A stretch of DNA of 55,737 bases, taken from the NCBI RefSeq assembly GCF_005893125.1, contig NZ_VCJS01000075.1:1-55737 (forward strand). The letters run 5' to 3'. Every line of letters starts with the position of its first letter. Positions within the stretch are counted from its first letter, which is position 1. This stretch comes from Nonomuraea basaltis (GTDB lineage: Bacteria; Actinomycetota; Actinomycetes; Streptosporangiales; Streptosporangiaceae). The position numbers and the translations under genes were made by a program. Of the stretch, positions 23,751 through 32,116 are shown piece by piece. The notes under the pieces were generated by a model. That model made no database searches. It worked only from the letters and a program-made list of their open reading frames with translations, and was not told where the DNA came from.

Positions 23751-25673
23751 ATCGCAGCATCCGTGCGAGCCGCCGGCATTCGCGGGAACGTCCAGCGTGG
23801 GATTGCGGTCAAAGAAGCCGACAGGCTTCAGCTTGAAGCCGGTGTAGTCGACGGGCATGATCGGCCAGTCCTCGAGACGGGGCGCGTGGGTGAGGCCGAA
23901 CGTGTGCCAGACGACGAGCGAGCGGCCGTCGAGACTACGGCCGGCGGCAGCGTAGACGGGCAGGCCCGCGCCTCCGGGATGCTGGTTGACGAAGTCGCCG
24001 GCAGGGTAGCGCTCAGCGGGGTCGTACGCGGTGACCCACAGGTGCTTGGTCGCGAAGGCCGCGCGGGCAGCGATGGACGAGCCAGGGTCGGCCAGCAGCG
24101 TCGGCTTGCCCTCGGGGTGCAGGGTGTAGCCCACCGGCGTACCCAGGGAGTTGAGCGACTCGGGGTTCGAGACGTGCCAGACACGGTCGACGCTCATGTC
24201 AGCGGTGCGCTGGGCCTCGGATTCGGCCGTCAGTGGTGTGCGCTTATACGTGAACGCGTTTCCGCGTGGGTTGTCCGCGCCCACCGGTATCCGTACGACA
24301 TCGACCTCCTCGACCCGGTTCGTCACCCCGTCGAGGGCCATGTCCAGGCGAGCACAGAACAGGTGCTGGTGATAGGGCGCGCCGAGCCCGGGAGCTATCT
24401 CGGTGGCATAGGGATAGTCGCCGCCCGGGTGGGCGGAGGTGAAGACGACGCCAGTGGCCTTGGCCTCGAATTCGATGGTCCCATCCAGGTACAGGTACCA
24501 GTAGAAGCCGTAGTCGTAGTTGCCGACGGTGGTGAAGAACGAGAGCACCATGCGGCGCTGACGCCGGGTCTCGGCGGATCCGGCCCACAGGTCAGTGTGC
24601 TTCCAGAGGATGCCGTAGTCCTCCTCGTGGAGGCAGATCGCATTCGTCAGGGTGCGCGGGGCACCTGACTCGTCGGCGACGACGGCATCGAGGTAGGTGA
24701 TGTCGCCGACGCAGTCGCAGCCGAGCTGGAGGGCGTTGGCGAACCTGCCGATCAAGAATTCGCCGGTGTCGAAGTAGTTCTGCCAGGAGCGGGCCGGCGA
24801 GGGGTCGGCGTACGGGACGACCATCTCCGCGATCGAGGCGCGATGGATGACCGGACGCTCGCGTCCCTTGTCACGGTCGTGGAAGGCGATCTGGTGGAGG
24901 ACCAGGCCCTCTCGGGCGTCGAAGCCGATGCGCAGGGACCAGTTCTCCCATCGGAGGAGGTTGCCGTCGAGGGTGAAGCTGGGCCCCTCGGGCTGGATGA
25001 TCTCGAGGGGCTTCTGGGTGGTGCGCGGGGGACCGGTGACGGCGGGATCGTCGAAGTTGCCGGAGGCGGCGGGGACCGGGATGGGGCCGACGTCGATGAC
25101 CTGGTCGACGGTCTTGTTCCGTACGTCCACATAGGCGACGAGGCCGTCGACGGGGTGGGCCCAGGCATGGTCCTGCTGGTGGTTCTGGACGAAGGCGAGG
25201 CCGCGCAGGATGCGGCGTCCGGACTCCTCCGGGTACTCGTCCGCGTATACGCCGGCGGAGAGCGGAGCGACGCGCACCTGCGCCACGTCCAGGCCGCGGC
25301 TCTCGAGCGCGGCCAGCCACCGCTCGTCGGTCGCCAGGATCTCTTCGACCACACCGAACTCCTCCTCGAGAATGGGGAGTTGGCCGTCCTTGGCGGCGTC
25401 CAGCGTCCGATCGGAGTCGATCGCTCGGCGGGTGAGGGAGACGACGACATCACGGGCGGGCGCGCCCGCGATGTCGTGCAGCAGCACCCGTACACGGCGG
25501 TCGACTGCGTTGCCTGGGATGTAGGCGATCAGGAGGTCCTTCTCCGGCTCTTCCAGGCCGAGGTAGACGAACCGGCTGGTGTCGGCCAGGAGGCCGGCTT
25601 CGGCCAGGACGGTGCGGGCGGCCGTTATCTCGTCCGGTGTCAGCGGTGCGAGGGGGTGTGCATGGGAGGTCAT
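23745..25673 (-). CDS. Copper amine oxidase (topaquinone)
   Basis: 642-residue primary amine oxidase, normal length, no signal peptide, so cytoplasmic. It oxidises primary amines to aldehyde, ammonia and H2O2. Two small N2/N3-type domains (~1-210) precede the large beta-sandwich. Key residues seen: catalytic base Asp302 (YFDTGEF), topaquinone precursor Tyr386 (TVGNYDYGF), copper ligands His435 and His437 (PYHQHLF) and His596 (FGLTHAPRLEDWP). The active site looks complete. The ribosome site is GAAGGGACCACC before ATG 25673. A 26-bp palindrome lies 17 bp upstream. Neighbouring deacetylase and transporter genes suggest its amine comes from an acetylated compound; aromatic amines or polyamine derivatives are the usual substrates of this class. 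Confidence 0.93.
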   Translation of the reverse strand: MTSHAHPLAPLTPDEITAARTVLAEAGLLADTSRFVYLGLEEPEKDLLIAYIPGNAVDRRVRVLLHDIAGAPARDVVVSLTRRAIDSDRTLDAAKDGQLPILEEEFGVVEEILATDERWLAALESRGLDVAQVRVAPLSAGVYADEYPEESGRRILRGLAFVQNHQQDHAWAHPVDGLVAYVDVRNKTVDQVIDVGPIPVPAASGNFDDPAVTGPPRTTQKPLEIIQPEGPSFTLDGNLLRWENWSLRIGFDAREGLVLHQIAFHDRDKGRERPVIHRASIAEMVVPYADPSPARSWQNYFDTGEFLIGRFANALQLGCDCVGDITYLDAVVADESGAPRTLTNAICLHEEDYGILWKHTDLWAGSAETRRQRRMVLSFFTTVGNYDYGFYWYLYLDGTIEFEAKATGVVFTSAHPGGDYPYATEIAPGLGAPYHQHLFCARLDMALDGVTNRVEEVDVVRIPVGADNPRGNAFTYKRTPLTAESEAQRTADMSVDRVWHVSNPESLNSLGTPVGYTLHPEGKPTLLADPGSSIAARAAFATKHLWVTAYDPAERYPAGDFVNQHPGGAGLPVYAAAGRSLDGRSLVVWHTFGLTHAPRLEDWPIMPVDYTGFKLKPVGFFDRNPTLDVPANAGGSHGCCDA

Positions 25674-25689
25674 GGTGGTCCCTTCGGCG

Positions 25690-25715
25690 TTTTCCTCTAC
25701 GTACGTAGAGGAAAA
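25690..25715. promoter_or_regulatory. 26-bp perfect palindrome before amine oxidase
   Basis: Half site TTTTCCTCTACGT followed by its exact complement, centred at 25702/25703, ending 17 bp from the start codon. The core TACGTACG recurs at 26858-26865 upstream of the LuxR gene. A likely operator, probably for the adjacent LuxR-type regulator. Confidence 0.6.
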
Positions 25716-25807
25716 CCGATCAGGTCATGCCGTGTCCAGACCTGGGCCGGTTTCCTTTCGCCTGACGACGAGATCCGCGATTCCCGTGCAACCGGCCAGG
25801 TACTGGT

Positions 25808-26824
25808 TCAGCTGCGCTGGACGAAGCGGCGGACGCCGACGTGCCGCGGCATGCCGGGGACAGGGCGCAGGACGCCTTCGCCGACGGCGAGCGCGGCGGC
25901 CTCGGCGCGGGTGGCCGTCATGGTCTTGCGGAGGATGTGCTCCACATGGGTGTGGATGGTCCGGAGGGAGAGGAAGAACTCCTCGGCGATGGCCTGGTTC
26001 GAGCGACCCAAGGCCAGGCGGGTGAGGACATCCAGCTCACGGCCGGTGAGCCTGTAGGGGATGTCGGTGGGACGGCAGTGAACGAGGGCCGTCTCGGGCC
26101 TGGGGACGGGAAGCTCGGGGGCCACCAGCGCCACCCGGTACCAAATGCGGCCTGCGGGCCAGAGCAGGTGCAGGCGCGCGCCGCCCGAGCGGACGAATTC
26201 CTCCACCACGTGACGGAAGGAATCGTCCTCCAACATCGGCGGGGTCTCGCGGCCGGGCAGGGCGACGATGGAGGTGCCGGAGACGAGCGCGGCACAGCCA
26301 TCGGCCGGGACGGCCTCAGCCGCGCGGCCCTGGGCGTCTGCCATGGCCGCGAGCGCGGGCATGACCGAGGCGAGCACCTGCCGGACCTCGTGGTCGAATC
26401 TGTTGGCGTCCGTGCTGGACAGGTGTACCAGGCCCACATAGGCTCCCTGCCGGCGCAGCGCGCCGGTCATCCCATCGCGGAACCCGGCGGGGGCGATGTG
26501 CTCTTCGTAGAACCAGCCGCACCGGAAGCTCTGGGTCTCCTCTGTGGAGATGGACGGCGGCAACTCGCCTTCCAGAAGGATGGTGAACCAGGGGGTCCGG
26601 CTGAACTCCACCGCGAGGGATTGGGCCGTCGGGGCGGCGTAGCCGAGGCTGGCGAGCGGGCGGTGTGCGTCGTCGAAGGGATCCATCCAGACCAGCGAGG
26701 CGGCGTCGCAGTGCAACGCCGTCGTCAAAAGCCGCAGGGCCTCCTGTGCCGCCCCCGGCGCGGTGGGGCGGGTGGCGAACATGCCGATCTCCGCGGCCGC
26801 TGCGATCTGCTGGTGCGTGGGCAT
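25808..26824 (-). CDS. LuxR family regulator with sensor-like N terminus
   Basis: 338 residues. About 1-170 look like a GAF-type sensory domain (EALRLLTTALHCDAASLVW, YVGLVHLSSTDANRFDHEV). A linker follows, and ~270-325 is a LuxR-type helix-turn-helix (YRLTGRELDVLTRLALGRS, IAEEFFLSLRTIHTHVEHIL). There is no receiver domain, so it probably senses a small molecule. It lies between the amine oxidase (same strand, 134 bp downstream) and the divergent deacetylase operon, and is the obvious candidate regulator of both. The shared TACGTACG core upstream of itself and amine oxidase fits that. Confidence 0.85.
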   Translation of the reverse strand: MPTHQQIAAAAEIGMFATRPTAPGAAQEALRLLTTALHCDAASLVWMDPFDDAHRPLASLGYAAPTAQSLAVEFSRTPWFTILLEGELPPSISTEETQSFRCGWFYEEHIAPAGFRDGMTGALRRQGAYVGLVHLSSTDANRFDHEVRQVLASVMPALAAMADAQGRAAEAVPADGCAALVSGTSIVALPGRETPPMLEDDSFRHVVEEFVRSGGARLHLLWPAGRIWYRVALVAPELPVPRPETALVHCRPTDIPYRLTGRELDVLTRLALGRSNQAIAEEFFLSLRTIHTHVEHILRKTMTATRAEAAALAVGEGVLRPVPGMPRHVGVRRFVQRS

Positions 26825-26857
26825 GGCGCCCTCCGGTCCTGCACAGCTCTATTTGAA

Positions 26858-26865
26858 TACGTACG
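26858..26865. promoter_or_regulatory. TACGTACG element upstream of luxR-type gene
   Basis: Eight bases identical to the centre of the 25690-25715 palindrome, within AATACGTACGGTAGG, 34 bp before the regulator start and 190 bp before the divergent deacetylase start. Flanks are only partly symmetrical. Confidence 0.4.
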
Positions 26866-27053
26866 GTAGGCGGTGCCGCCTGCCACGACAAGCTGTGCAA
26901 CAAGACCGTTTCAGCAGCTTAACGCCGTGCACCAACATCTCCGCATTTATACGGATGTTCTGCATGGTCCCGCTCCGGTTGCATTTCGTTACCGATAATC
27001 GGCCACTCCCGGCACCGGCCGAGAGCAGGTACGGCGGCATCAGGAGGGCGACC

Positions 27054-28166
27054 ATGGCGACCGGCTACGTCTACCACGAGATGTTCGGCTGGCACGACAC
27101 CGGGACGAGCGGCGGGCTCTTTCCTTCGGATCCGCGTACGGGGATCCAGCCGCTCGCGCACTTCGAGAACGCCGAGACCAAACGGCGCATGCATGAGCTG
27201 ATCGTGGTATCCGGCCTGATCGACCAGCTGGAGCGGATCGTCCCCCGGCACGCCTCGGAAGAGGAGATCCTCCGGGTGCACACTCCTGAACACCTGGCGC
27301 GGATCAGGACCGAGAGCGAACTGCCCAAGGGTGGTGACGCCGGCGACGGATTCTCGCCCTTCGGCAGAGGCGGCTATGAGATCGCGACCCTGGCCGCCGG
27401 GGGTGTCATCGCCGCAGTCGACGCGGTCGTGAGCGGAGTGGTGGACAACGCCTACGCGCTCGTCCGGCCGCCGGGGCACCATGCCCTCGCCGACACGGGG
27501 ATGGGCTTCTGCACATTCGGGAACATCGCGATCGCCGCCGAGCACGCGCGGGCCGCGCGGGGCGTCGAGCGCATCGCGATCGTCGACTGGGACGTGCACC
27601 ACGGCAACGGCACCCAGGCGGCCTTCTACGACGATCCCGACGTACTGACGATCTCCCTGCACCAGGACAACGTCTTCCCGCCGGCCAGCGGCGCGATCAG
27701 CGAGCGCGGCAAGGGCGCCGGAGAAGGGTGCTCGATCAACGTACCGCTGCCCGCAGGTACCGGGGACGGCGGATACCTGCACGCCATGGACCAGGTAGTC
27801 GTCACCGCCGTGCACCGTTTCCACCCTGACCTGATCCTCGTCGCCTGTGGCTTCGACGCCAGCGTGATGGATCCGCTGGCCCGGCAGATGCTCACCTCCT
27901 CGGGATACCGGCAGCTCACCCAGAGGCTCATGGACGTCGCCCAGGAGGTGTGCGACGGGCGCATCGCGATGTCGCACGAGGGCGGCTACAGCCCGGTCTA
28001 CGTGCCCTTCTGCGGACTGGCCGTGATCGAGACGCTCGCGGGCGAGAAGTCGTTCGCCGACCCGTTCCTGCCGATAGCCAGCGGTTACGCAGGGCACGAC
28101 CTGCAGGCACACCAGAAGGCCGTCATCGACGCCGCCGCGCTTCTCGTGCCCGGTATCGGCGCGTGA
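27054..28166 (+). CDS. Class II HDAC / acetylpolyamine amidohydrolase-like
   Basis: 370-residue zinc deacetylase. Charge-relay pair in RPPGHH (His142, His143); zinc ligands Asp180 and His182 in DWDVHHGNG and Asp268 in GFDAS; catalytic Tyr312 in EGGYSP. Bacterial members remove acetyl groups from polyamines or other N-acetyl amines (or are involved in acetoin control, a different subgroup). ATG 27054 is preceded by AGGAGGGCGACC. It heads an operon with binding protein, permease, ATPase and small lipoprotein. Together with the amine oxidase across the regulator, it would supply a free amine for oxidation. The true substrate is not known. Confidence 0.88.
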   Translation: MATGYVYHEMFGWHDTGTSGGLFPSDPRTGIQPLAHFENAETKRRMHELIVVSGLIDQLERIVPRHASEEEILRVHTPEHLARIRTESELPKGGDAGDGFSPFGRGGYEIATLAAGGVIAAVDAVVSGVVDNAYALVRPPGHHALADTGMGFCTFGNIAIAAEHARAARGVERIAIVDWDVHHGNGTQAAFYDDPDVLTISLHQDNVFPPASGAISERGKGAGEGCSINVPLPAGTGDGGYLHAMDQVVVTAVHRFHPDLILVACGFDASVMDPLARQMLTSSGYRQLTQRLMDVAQEVCDGRIAMSHEGGYSPVYVPFCGLAVIETLAGEKSFADPFLPIASGYAGHDLQAHQKAVIDAAALLVPGIGA

Positions 28167-28195
28167 GGGCGGCCATGGAACACCGGAAGGGTCCC

Positions 28196-29197
28196 ATGCG
28201 ACGCACCATTGCAGTGAGCGCCGCGCTGGCTTGCGCCCTCAATCTGGCCGCCTGCGGCGGCACAGGCGGCGAACCGGCGGCGACCGCCTCCGCCACCGGC
28301 AAGGGGTACAAGCTCGGCTTCAGCTTCGGCCTCGACGACACCCCGATCTACGGCCTGGTCGTCGGTCCGGCCAGGAAACGGGCCGGGCAACTCGGCGTGA
28401 GCCTCATCGAAGGCAGCGCCAAATCCAAGTGCGAAGCCCAGGTCGCCGACATGGAGAACATGATCGTGACCGGCGCGCGAGCGGTGACCTTCCTCGGTCT
28501 CTGCGGTGACGGCGCGGCGTACAACAAGGTGGTGCGGGACGGGAAGGCGAAGGGCGTCACGATGGTCAGCTACGCCTTCCAACACCCGGAGGCCGACGGC
28601 TCCATCACCTTCAACGACGAGGGAGCCGGGCAGGACCTCGCCGCCGACGCCCTCGCCTGGATCGATGAGAAATTCGGCACGACCTACGACAACTTCTCCT
28701 GGGGCCTGATCTCGTGCAGCTTCGCACCGCCCTCGATCCAGAAGCGCTCCACCATCCCCAAGAAGGAAATCACCGCCAAGACCGGGAAGGCTCCGCTGAA
28801 GAAGGACTGCGCCAACGACCCGAAAACAGCGCAGGAGACCGTCGAGACCTGGCTGGCCAAAGACCCCGGGCTGGACATGGTGCTGGCCCATGTGGATTCG
28901 GCCGCGCTCGGCGCCTACCAGGCGTTCAAGCAGAAGGGGGCGAAACCCGGCAGCGTGTACGTCGGCGGCGTCGACGGTCAACGCGAGGCCGTGGACCTGC
29001 TCGCGACCGGCGGTGACGGCATTTACCAGTTCTCCGCCGCGCTCCCGCTGACCGGCCCCATCATGGTCGACATCCCGAACAACATCATCACCGGCTCGGG
29101 CCCGGCCTCGGTCAGGCTCAACTACACGCCGCTCACCGCGGACCACCCGCAGGCCGCCAAGAACTGGGTCACCAAGGAGTTCGAGCCGTGGCGGTGA
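28196..29197 (+). CDS. Sugar-type ABC substrate-binding lipoprotein
   Basis: 333 residues from ATG 28196 (GGAAGGG site; an ATG at 28175 is also possible). The N-terminal signal ends in a lipobox (LNLAAC, lipidated Cys ~residue 19). The body is a periplasmic-binding-protein 4 type: KLGFSFGLDDTPIYGLVV, then MENMIVTGARAVTFLG, then DMVLAHVDSAALGAYQAF and YVGGVDGQREAVDLL. This is the ribose/xylose-binding class, although the linked genes suggest an amine conjugate rather than a simple sugar. Its last 10 bases overlap the permease start. Confidence 0.9.
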   Translation: MRRTIAVSAALACALNLAACGGTGGEPAATASATGKGYKLGFSFGLDDTPIYGLVVGPARKRAGQLGVSLIEGSAKSKCEAQVADMENMIVTGARAVTFLGLCGDGAAYNKVVRDGKAKGVTMVSYAFQHPEADGSITFNDEGAGQDLAADALAWIDEKFGTTYDNFSWGLISCSFAPPSIQKRSTIPKKEITAKTGKAPLKKDCANDPKTAQETVETWLAKDPGLDMVLAHVDSAALGAYQAFKQKGAKPGSVYVGGVDGQREAVDLLATGGDGIYQFSAALPLTGPIMVDIPNNIITGSGPASVRLNYTPLTADHPQAAKNWVTKEFEPWR

Positions 29198-30243
29198 CCA
29201 CGCACCGGATCAGGCCGAAGGTGCCACGCCTCGATCGGAGGTACTCCGCTGAGTACGGCGTGGCGCTCCTGCTCATCGGGCTGGCCGCCACCGGGTCGGC
29301 CAGCTCGGCGACCTTTCGCGGCGTCACCAACCTGCTGCTCATCGTGGAACAGTCGGCGACGCTGCTCATCGTGGCGCTACCGTTCGGCCTGCTGCTCATG
29401 TGCCGCTACATCGACCTGTCGGTGGGCTCCCTGCTCGCGGTGCTCGGGGTGGTGACGGCCGAGTTGATGGCCACCTCTAGTGGCCTGGGCTGGAATCCCT
29501 GGCTCGTCGGCGCCCTGGTCCTGGCCATCGCCGCCGCCTACGGCATGGCACAGGGCTGGGCCGTGACCCGCTTCACGCTCAACCCCTTCGTCCTGAGCCT
29601 CGGCCTCCTGGCCGCCCTACGTGGCCTGGCCTTCATGATCCAAGGGTCGGAGTACGCCGAAGGCATGCCAAGGATCTTCCAATTCCTCGGCCAGGGCCGC
29701 GTCCGCGGCATCGACCTTCCGCTCTCCGTGGTGATCGCGGCCGTACTCGCCGTCGCATTCTTCCTGTACGCGCACAACAGCCGGCATGGCAGGCACACCC
29801 AGGCCCTGGCGGGCAACGCCAAGGCCGCCTTCCTCGCCGGCATCCCGGTGCGGGCCCACGTCATCACCCTCTATCTGATCCTCGGTCTGAGCGTCGGGAT
29901 CGCGGCGCTGATCCAGACGAGCAAGCTCGACAGCGGTCCTGCCACCGTGGGCAACGGCTTCGAGCTGGCGGTCCTCACCGCGGTCCTGCTGGGAGGCGTC
30001 GCCTTCGACGGCGGGCGGGGCAGCGTGCCCGGCATCGTGCTGGGCTGCGTCTTCATCACCACCTTCACCAACGCGCTGCGGCAGTGGGGCGTGGGGGCGA
30101 ACGAGTCGTACCTGGCCAACGGCGTCGTCCTGGCCCTGGCCGCAGGTCTGCCGGCCCTGGCCGCAGGTCTGCCGGCCCTGGCCGCGCAGATCGTGCGCAG
30201 GCGGCAGGAGGCCGCTGCGCGGGAAGCGGGAGAACGGGCATGA
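29188..30243 (+). CDS. Ribose-type ABC transporter permease
   Basis: 351-residue BPD_transp_2 permease with about 9-10 TM helices. Characteristic motifs: MCRYIDLSVGSLLAVLGVV, ALAGNAKAAFLAGI (the EAA-like loop), and AVLLGGVAFDGGRGSVPG. GTG 29188 overlaps the binding-protein stop; its own stop overlaps the ATPase ATG. Near the C terminus a 21-bp tandem duplication adds a repeated ALAAGLP segment in the last TM helix. Confidence 0.92.
   Translation: MAVTTHRIRPKVPRLDRRYSAEYGVALLLIGLAATGSASSATFRGVTNLLLIVEQSATLLIVALPFGLLLMCRYIDLSVGSLLAVLGVVTAELMATSSGLGWNPWLVGALVLAIAAAYGMAQGWAVTRFTLNPFVLSLGLLAALRGLAFMIQGSEYAEGMPRIFQFLGQGRVRGIDLPLSVVIAAVLAVAFFLYAHNSRHGRHTQALAGNAKAAFLAGIPVRAHVITLYLILGLSVGIAALIQTSKLDSGPATVGNGFELAVLTAVLLGGVAFDGGRGSVPGIVLGCVFITTFTNALRQWGVGANESYLANGVVLALAAGLPALAAGLPALAAQIVRRRQEAAAREAGERA
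30132..30185. repeat. 21-bp tandem repeat inside the permease gene
   Basis: Two exact copies (30132-30152, 30153-30173) and a 12-bp third part (30174-30185). In frame, it duplicates seven residues (LALAAGLP type) in the last hydrophobic span. Confidence 0.9.
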
Positions 30244-31031
30244 ACGCGCATGACCACGCAGCCGCAGCGCCGGCGCTGGAGGTCAAGGACCTCGTCAAGA
30301 ACTACGGAGCCGTCCGCGCACTCTCCGGGGTGTCCATGCGGGTAAGGCGCGGCGAGGTGGTCGGCTTGCTGGGGGACAACGGGGCGGGCAAGTCCACGCT
30401 GGTCAAGTGTATCTCCGGGTCCATTCCTCCCACCTCTGGACAGATTCTCGTGGACGCGAGGCATGTCCGTTTCGCCCGCCCCGAGGACGCCCGCGAGGCC
30501 GGCATCGAGACTGTTCACCAGGATCTCGCGGTCGTGGAATCCATGGACGTCACCGCCAACCTCTTCCTCAACCGCGAACTCGTCCGCCCGGGGCTGCTCG
30601 GCCGCCTCGGCTGGCTGGACAAGAAGGCCATGGAACGGGCAGCGCACGAGGCGCTGGACCGGCTCGGCATCCACATTCCTTCCTTTCACAGCGACGTCGG
30701 ACTGCTGTCCGGCGGCCAGCGGCAGGCGGTGGCGGTGGGGCGCGCCGTCGCGTGGGGACGGCACATCGTCCTGCTGGACGAGCCGGCCGCGGCGCTGGGG
30801 GTGGAGCAATCCGCCCAGGTCCTCGCCTTGTGTGAGCGGCTCGCCGCACAGGACGTGGCGGTCATCCTCGTGAGCCACAACATGCAGCACGTCCTGGACG
30901 TCTGCACTCGTGCCGTCGTCCTGCGCCACGGGCACGTCATCGCCGACCAACCCATGGCCGGGTTGACAGGTCAGGGCCTCGTCGCCCTCATCACCGGGGC
31001 CGACGAGCCCTTGAAGGGGGTACGGCCATGA
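30240..31031 (+). CDS. Ribose-type ABC transporter ATPase, single domain
   Basis: 263 residues. Walker A GDNGAGKS (45-52), signature LSGGQRQ, Walker B HIVLLDEPAAAL, and switch His in VILVSHNM. Unlike RbsA-type subunits it has one ATPase domain, like FrcA-type subunits, so it would act as a homodimer. The ATG overlaps the permease stop (ATGA) and its stop overlaps the next gene, so all are co-translated. In Walker B the usual TAALG appears as AAALG. Confidence 0.92.
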   Translation: MNAHDHAAAAPALEVKDLVKNYGAVRALSGVSMRVRRGEVVGLLGDNGAGKSTLVKCISGSIPPTSGQILVDARHVRFARPEDAREAGIETVHQDLAVVESMDVTANLFLNRELVRPGLLGRLGWLDKKAMERAAHEALDRLGIHIPSFHSDVGLLSGGQRQAVAVGRAVAWGRHIVLLDEPAAALGVEQSAQVLALCERLAAQDVAVILVSHNMQHVLDVCTRAVVLRHGHVIADQPMAGLTGQGLVALITGADEPLKGVRP

Positions 31032-31441
31032 GGCACCACGGGTGGTGGGAATCAGGCACGGCCATCCGCCGCACCCGCACGCGACTCCTGGCGATGACGG
31101 CCGCATTGCTCGTCACGACGGGCTGCGGCCTGGCCTACCTGCCCGGCGAGGAGGCCGCCAAGGCCCAGGACGTGACCGACGAGTCGGCCCTGCGGCGGCA
31201 GCTCGTGCTCTCCATCGCCTCCTGCGACCGGACCGGGGCATCCGGCACGCTGCGCAACCGCTCCACCCGGGTCGCCAAGGTGGTGATCGAGGTGGCGTTC
31301 GTGGGCGCGAAGCGGCCCACGAACATGGGCGACGTCTCGGTGAGAGCCGACTCCACCGTCGACTGGACGATTCCCGCGCCGAACGACGCCGATCCCTCAC
31401 TCGGTTGCGAACCGTCTCTGCGAACGGTCGCCTTCAGATGA
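31028..31441 (+). CDS. Small lipoprotein at end of transporter operon
   Basis: 137 residues. N-terminal signal with lipobox (LLVTTGC), then a short helix and a single beta-rich domain (CDRTGASGTLRNRS, KVVIEVAFVG, WTIPAPN) reminiscent of FxLYD-type immunoglobulin-like modules. The 4-base overlap with the ATPase places it firmly in the operon. Role unknown; perhaps an accessory of the transporter or an envelope-bound partner. Confidence 0.8.
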   Translation: MRHHGWWESGTAIRRTRTRLLAMTAALLVTTGCGLAYLPGEEAAKAQDVTDESALRRQLVLSIASCDRTGASGTLRNRSTRVAKVVIEVAFVGAKRPTNMGDVSVRADSTVDWTIPAPNDADPSLGCEPSLRTVAFR

Positions 31442-31558
31442 GGAGTCAATTAACCGAGGTGGGCCCGCCAGCTGACCTGCCCAGTCCAGGGTGAGATCAC
31501 GCGTGCGCCGCGCCCACCGCCAACACCGAGCCCGACAAGCCGAACCGCAGTACACCGC

Positions 31559-31792
31559 ATGCGAACGAGCCCCACCCGGCAGAACCTACGCAGACGGCTC
31601 CGAGATCTCGGCATCACACACACCAGCCGAACCGCGGCCTTCAACCAACTCCTCCGCGAGATCCCCGCCCCCGTCCTCGCCGACCTCGTCGGCTGCCACC
31701 CCCGCTTCGCCGCCGAACGAGCCACCACCCTCGCCACCGACTGGGACAACTACGCCGCTATCCGAGCCACACGACCTCCTTCTCACCCGTGA
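31559..31792 (+). pseudogene. Integrase C-terminal remnant
   Basis: 77 codons: NLRRRLRDLGITHTSRTAAF, EIPAPVLADLVGCHPRFA, WDNYAAIRATRP. This resembles the closing part of actinobacterial integrase-like proteins (R-A-ALRQL ... PAPVVAxxLGxH). Upstream frames to 31450 do not continue it. An orphan scrap of a mobile element. Confidence 0.5.
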
Positions 31793-32116
31793 CATTGCCA
31801 GGAATACGAGCCCGCGGAATATGAGAGGGCACCGGTCGTAAGCACCGGCGCCAGCTCTCCGCCTTCTCCGCCTGGTGTCCGGTCTCATCCGACCCGAGGC
31901 ATGTCTCACTGATCATGAGGCATTCGCTCGGATGCCTCAGCTGCATGAGACGGCAGGCCTCTGGCCAGGCTCAACTGACAGGGGGGCGCAGACCATCTGT
32001 GCCCTCCACTCAGGTTGGTTGGTGGGATGAGCCCCGCAGTAGACGTGTTACCGCAGGCCGCCGTGGGTCCGAGCCCAAGTTCATTGATGGCCCTCGGCAA
32101 TCGGTGGAACGGCGGT
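31793..32116. other. Gene-free stretch
   Basis: No coding frame stands out on either strand. It holds an 8-bp inverted repeat (TGAGGCAT at 31916-31923, ATGCCTCA at 31932-31939) that could form a small hairpin. Confidence 0.5.
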
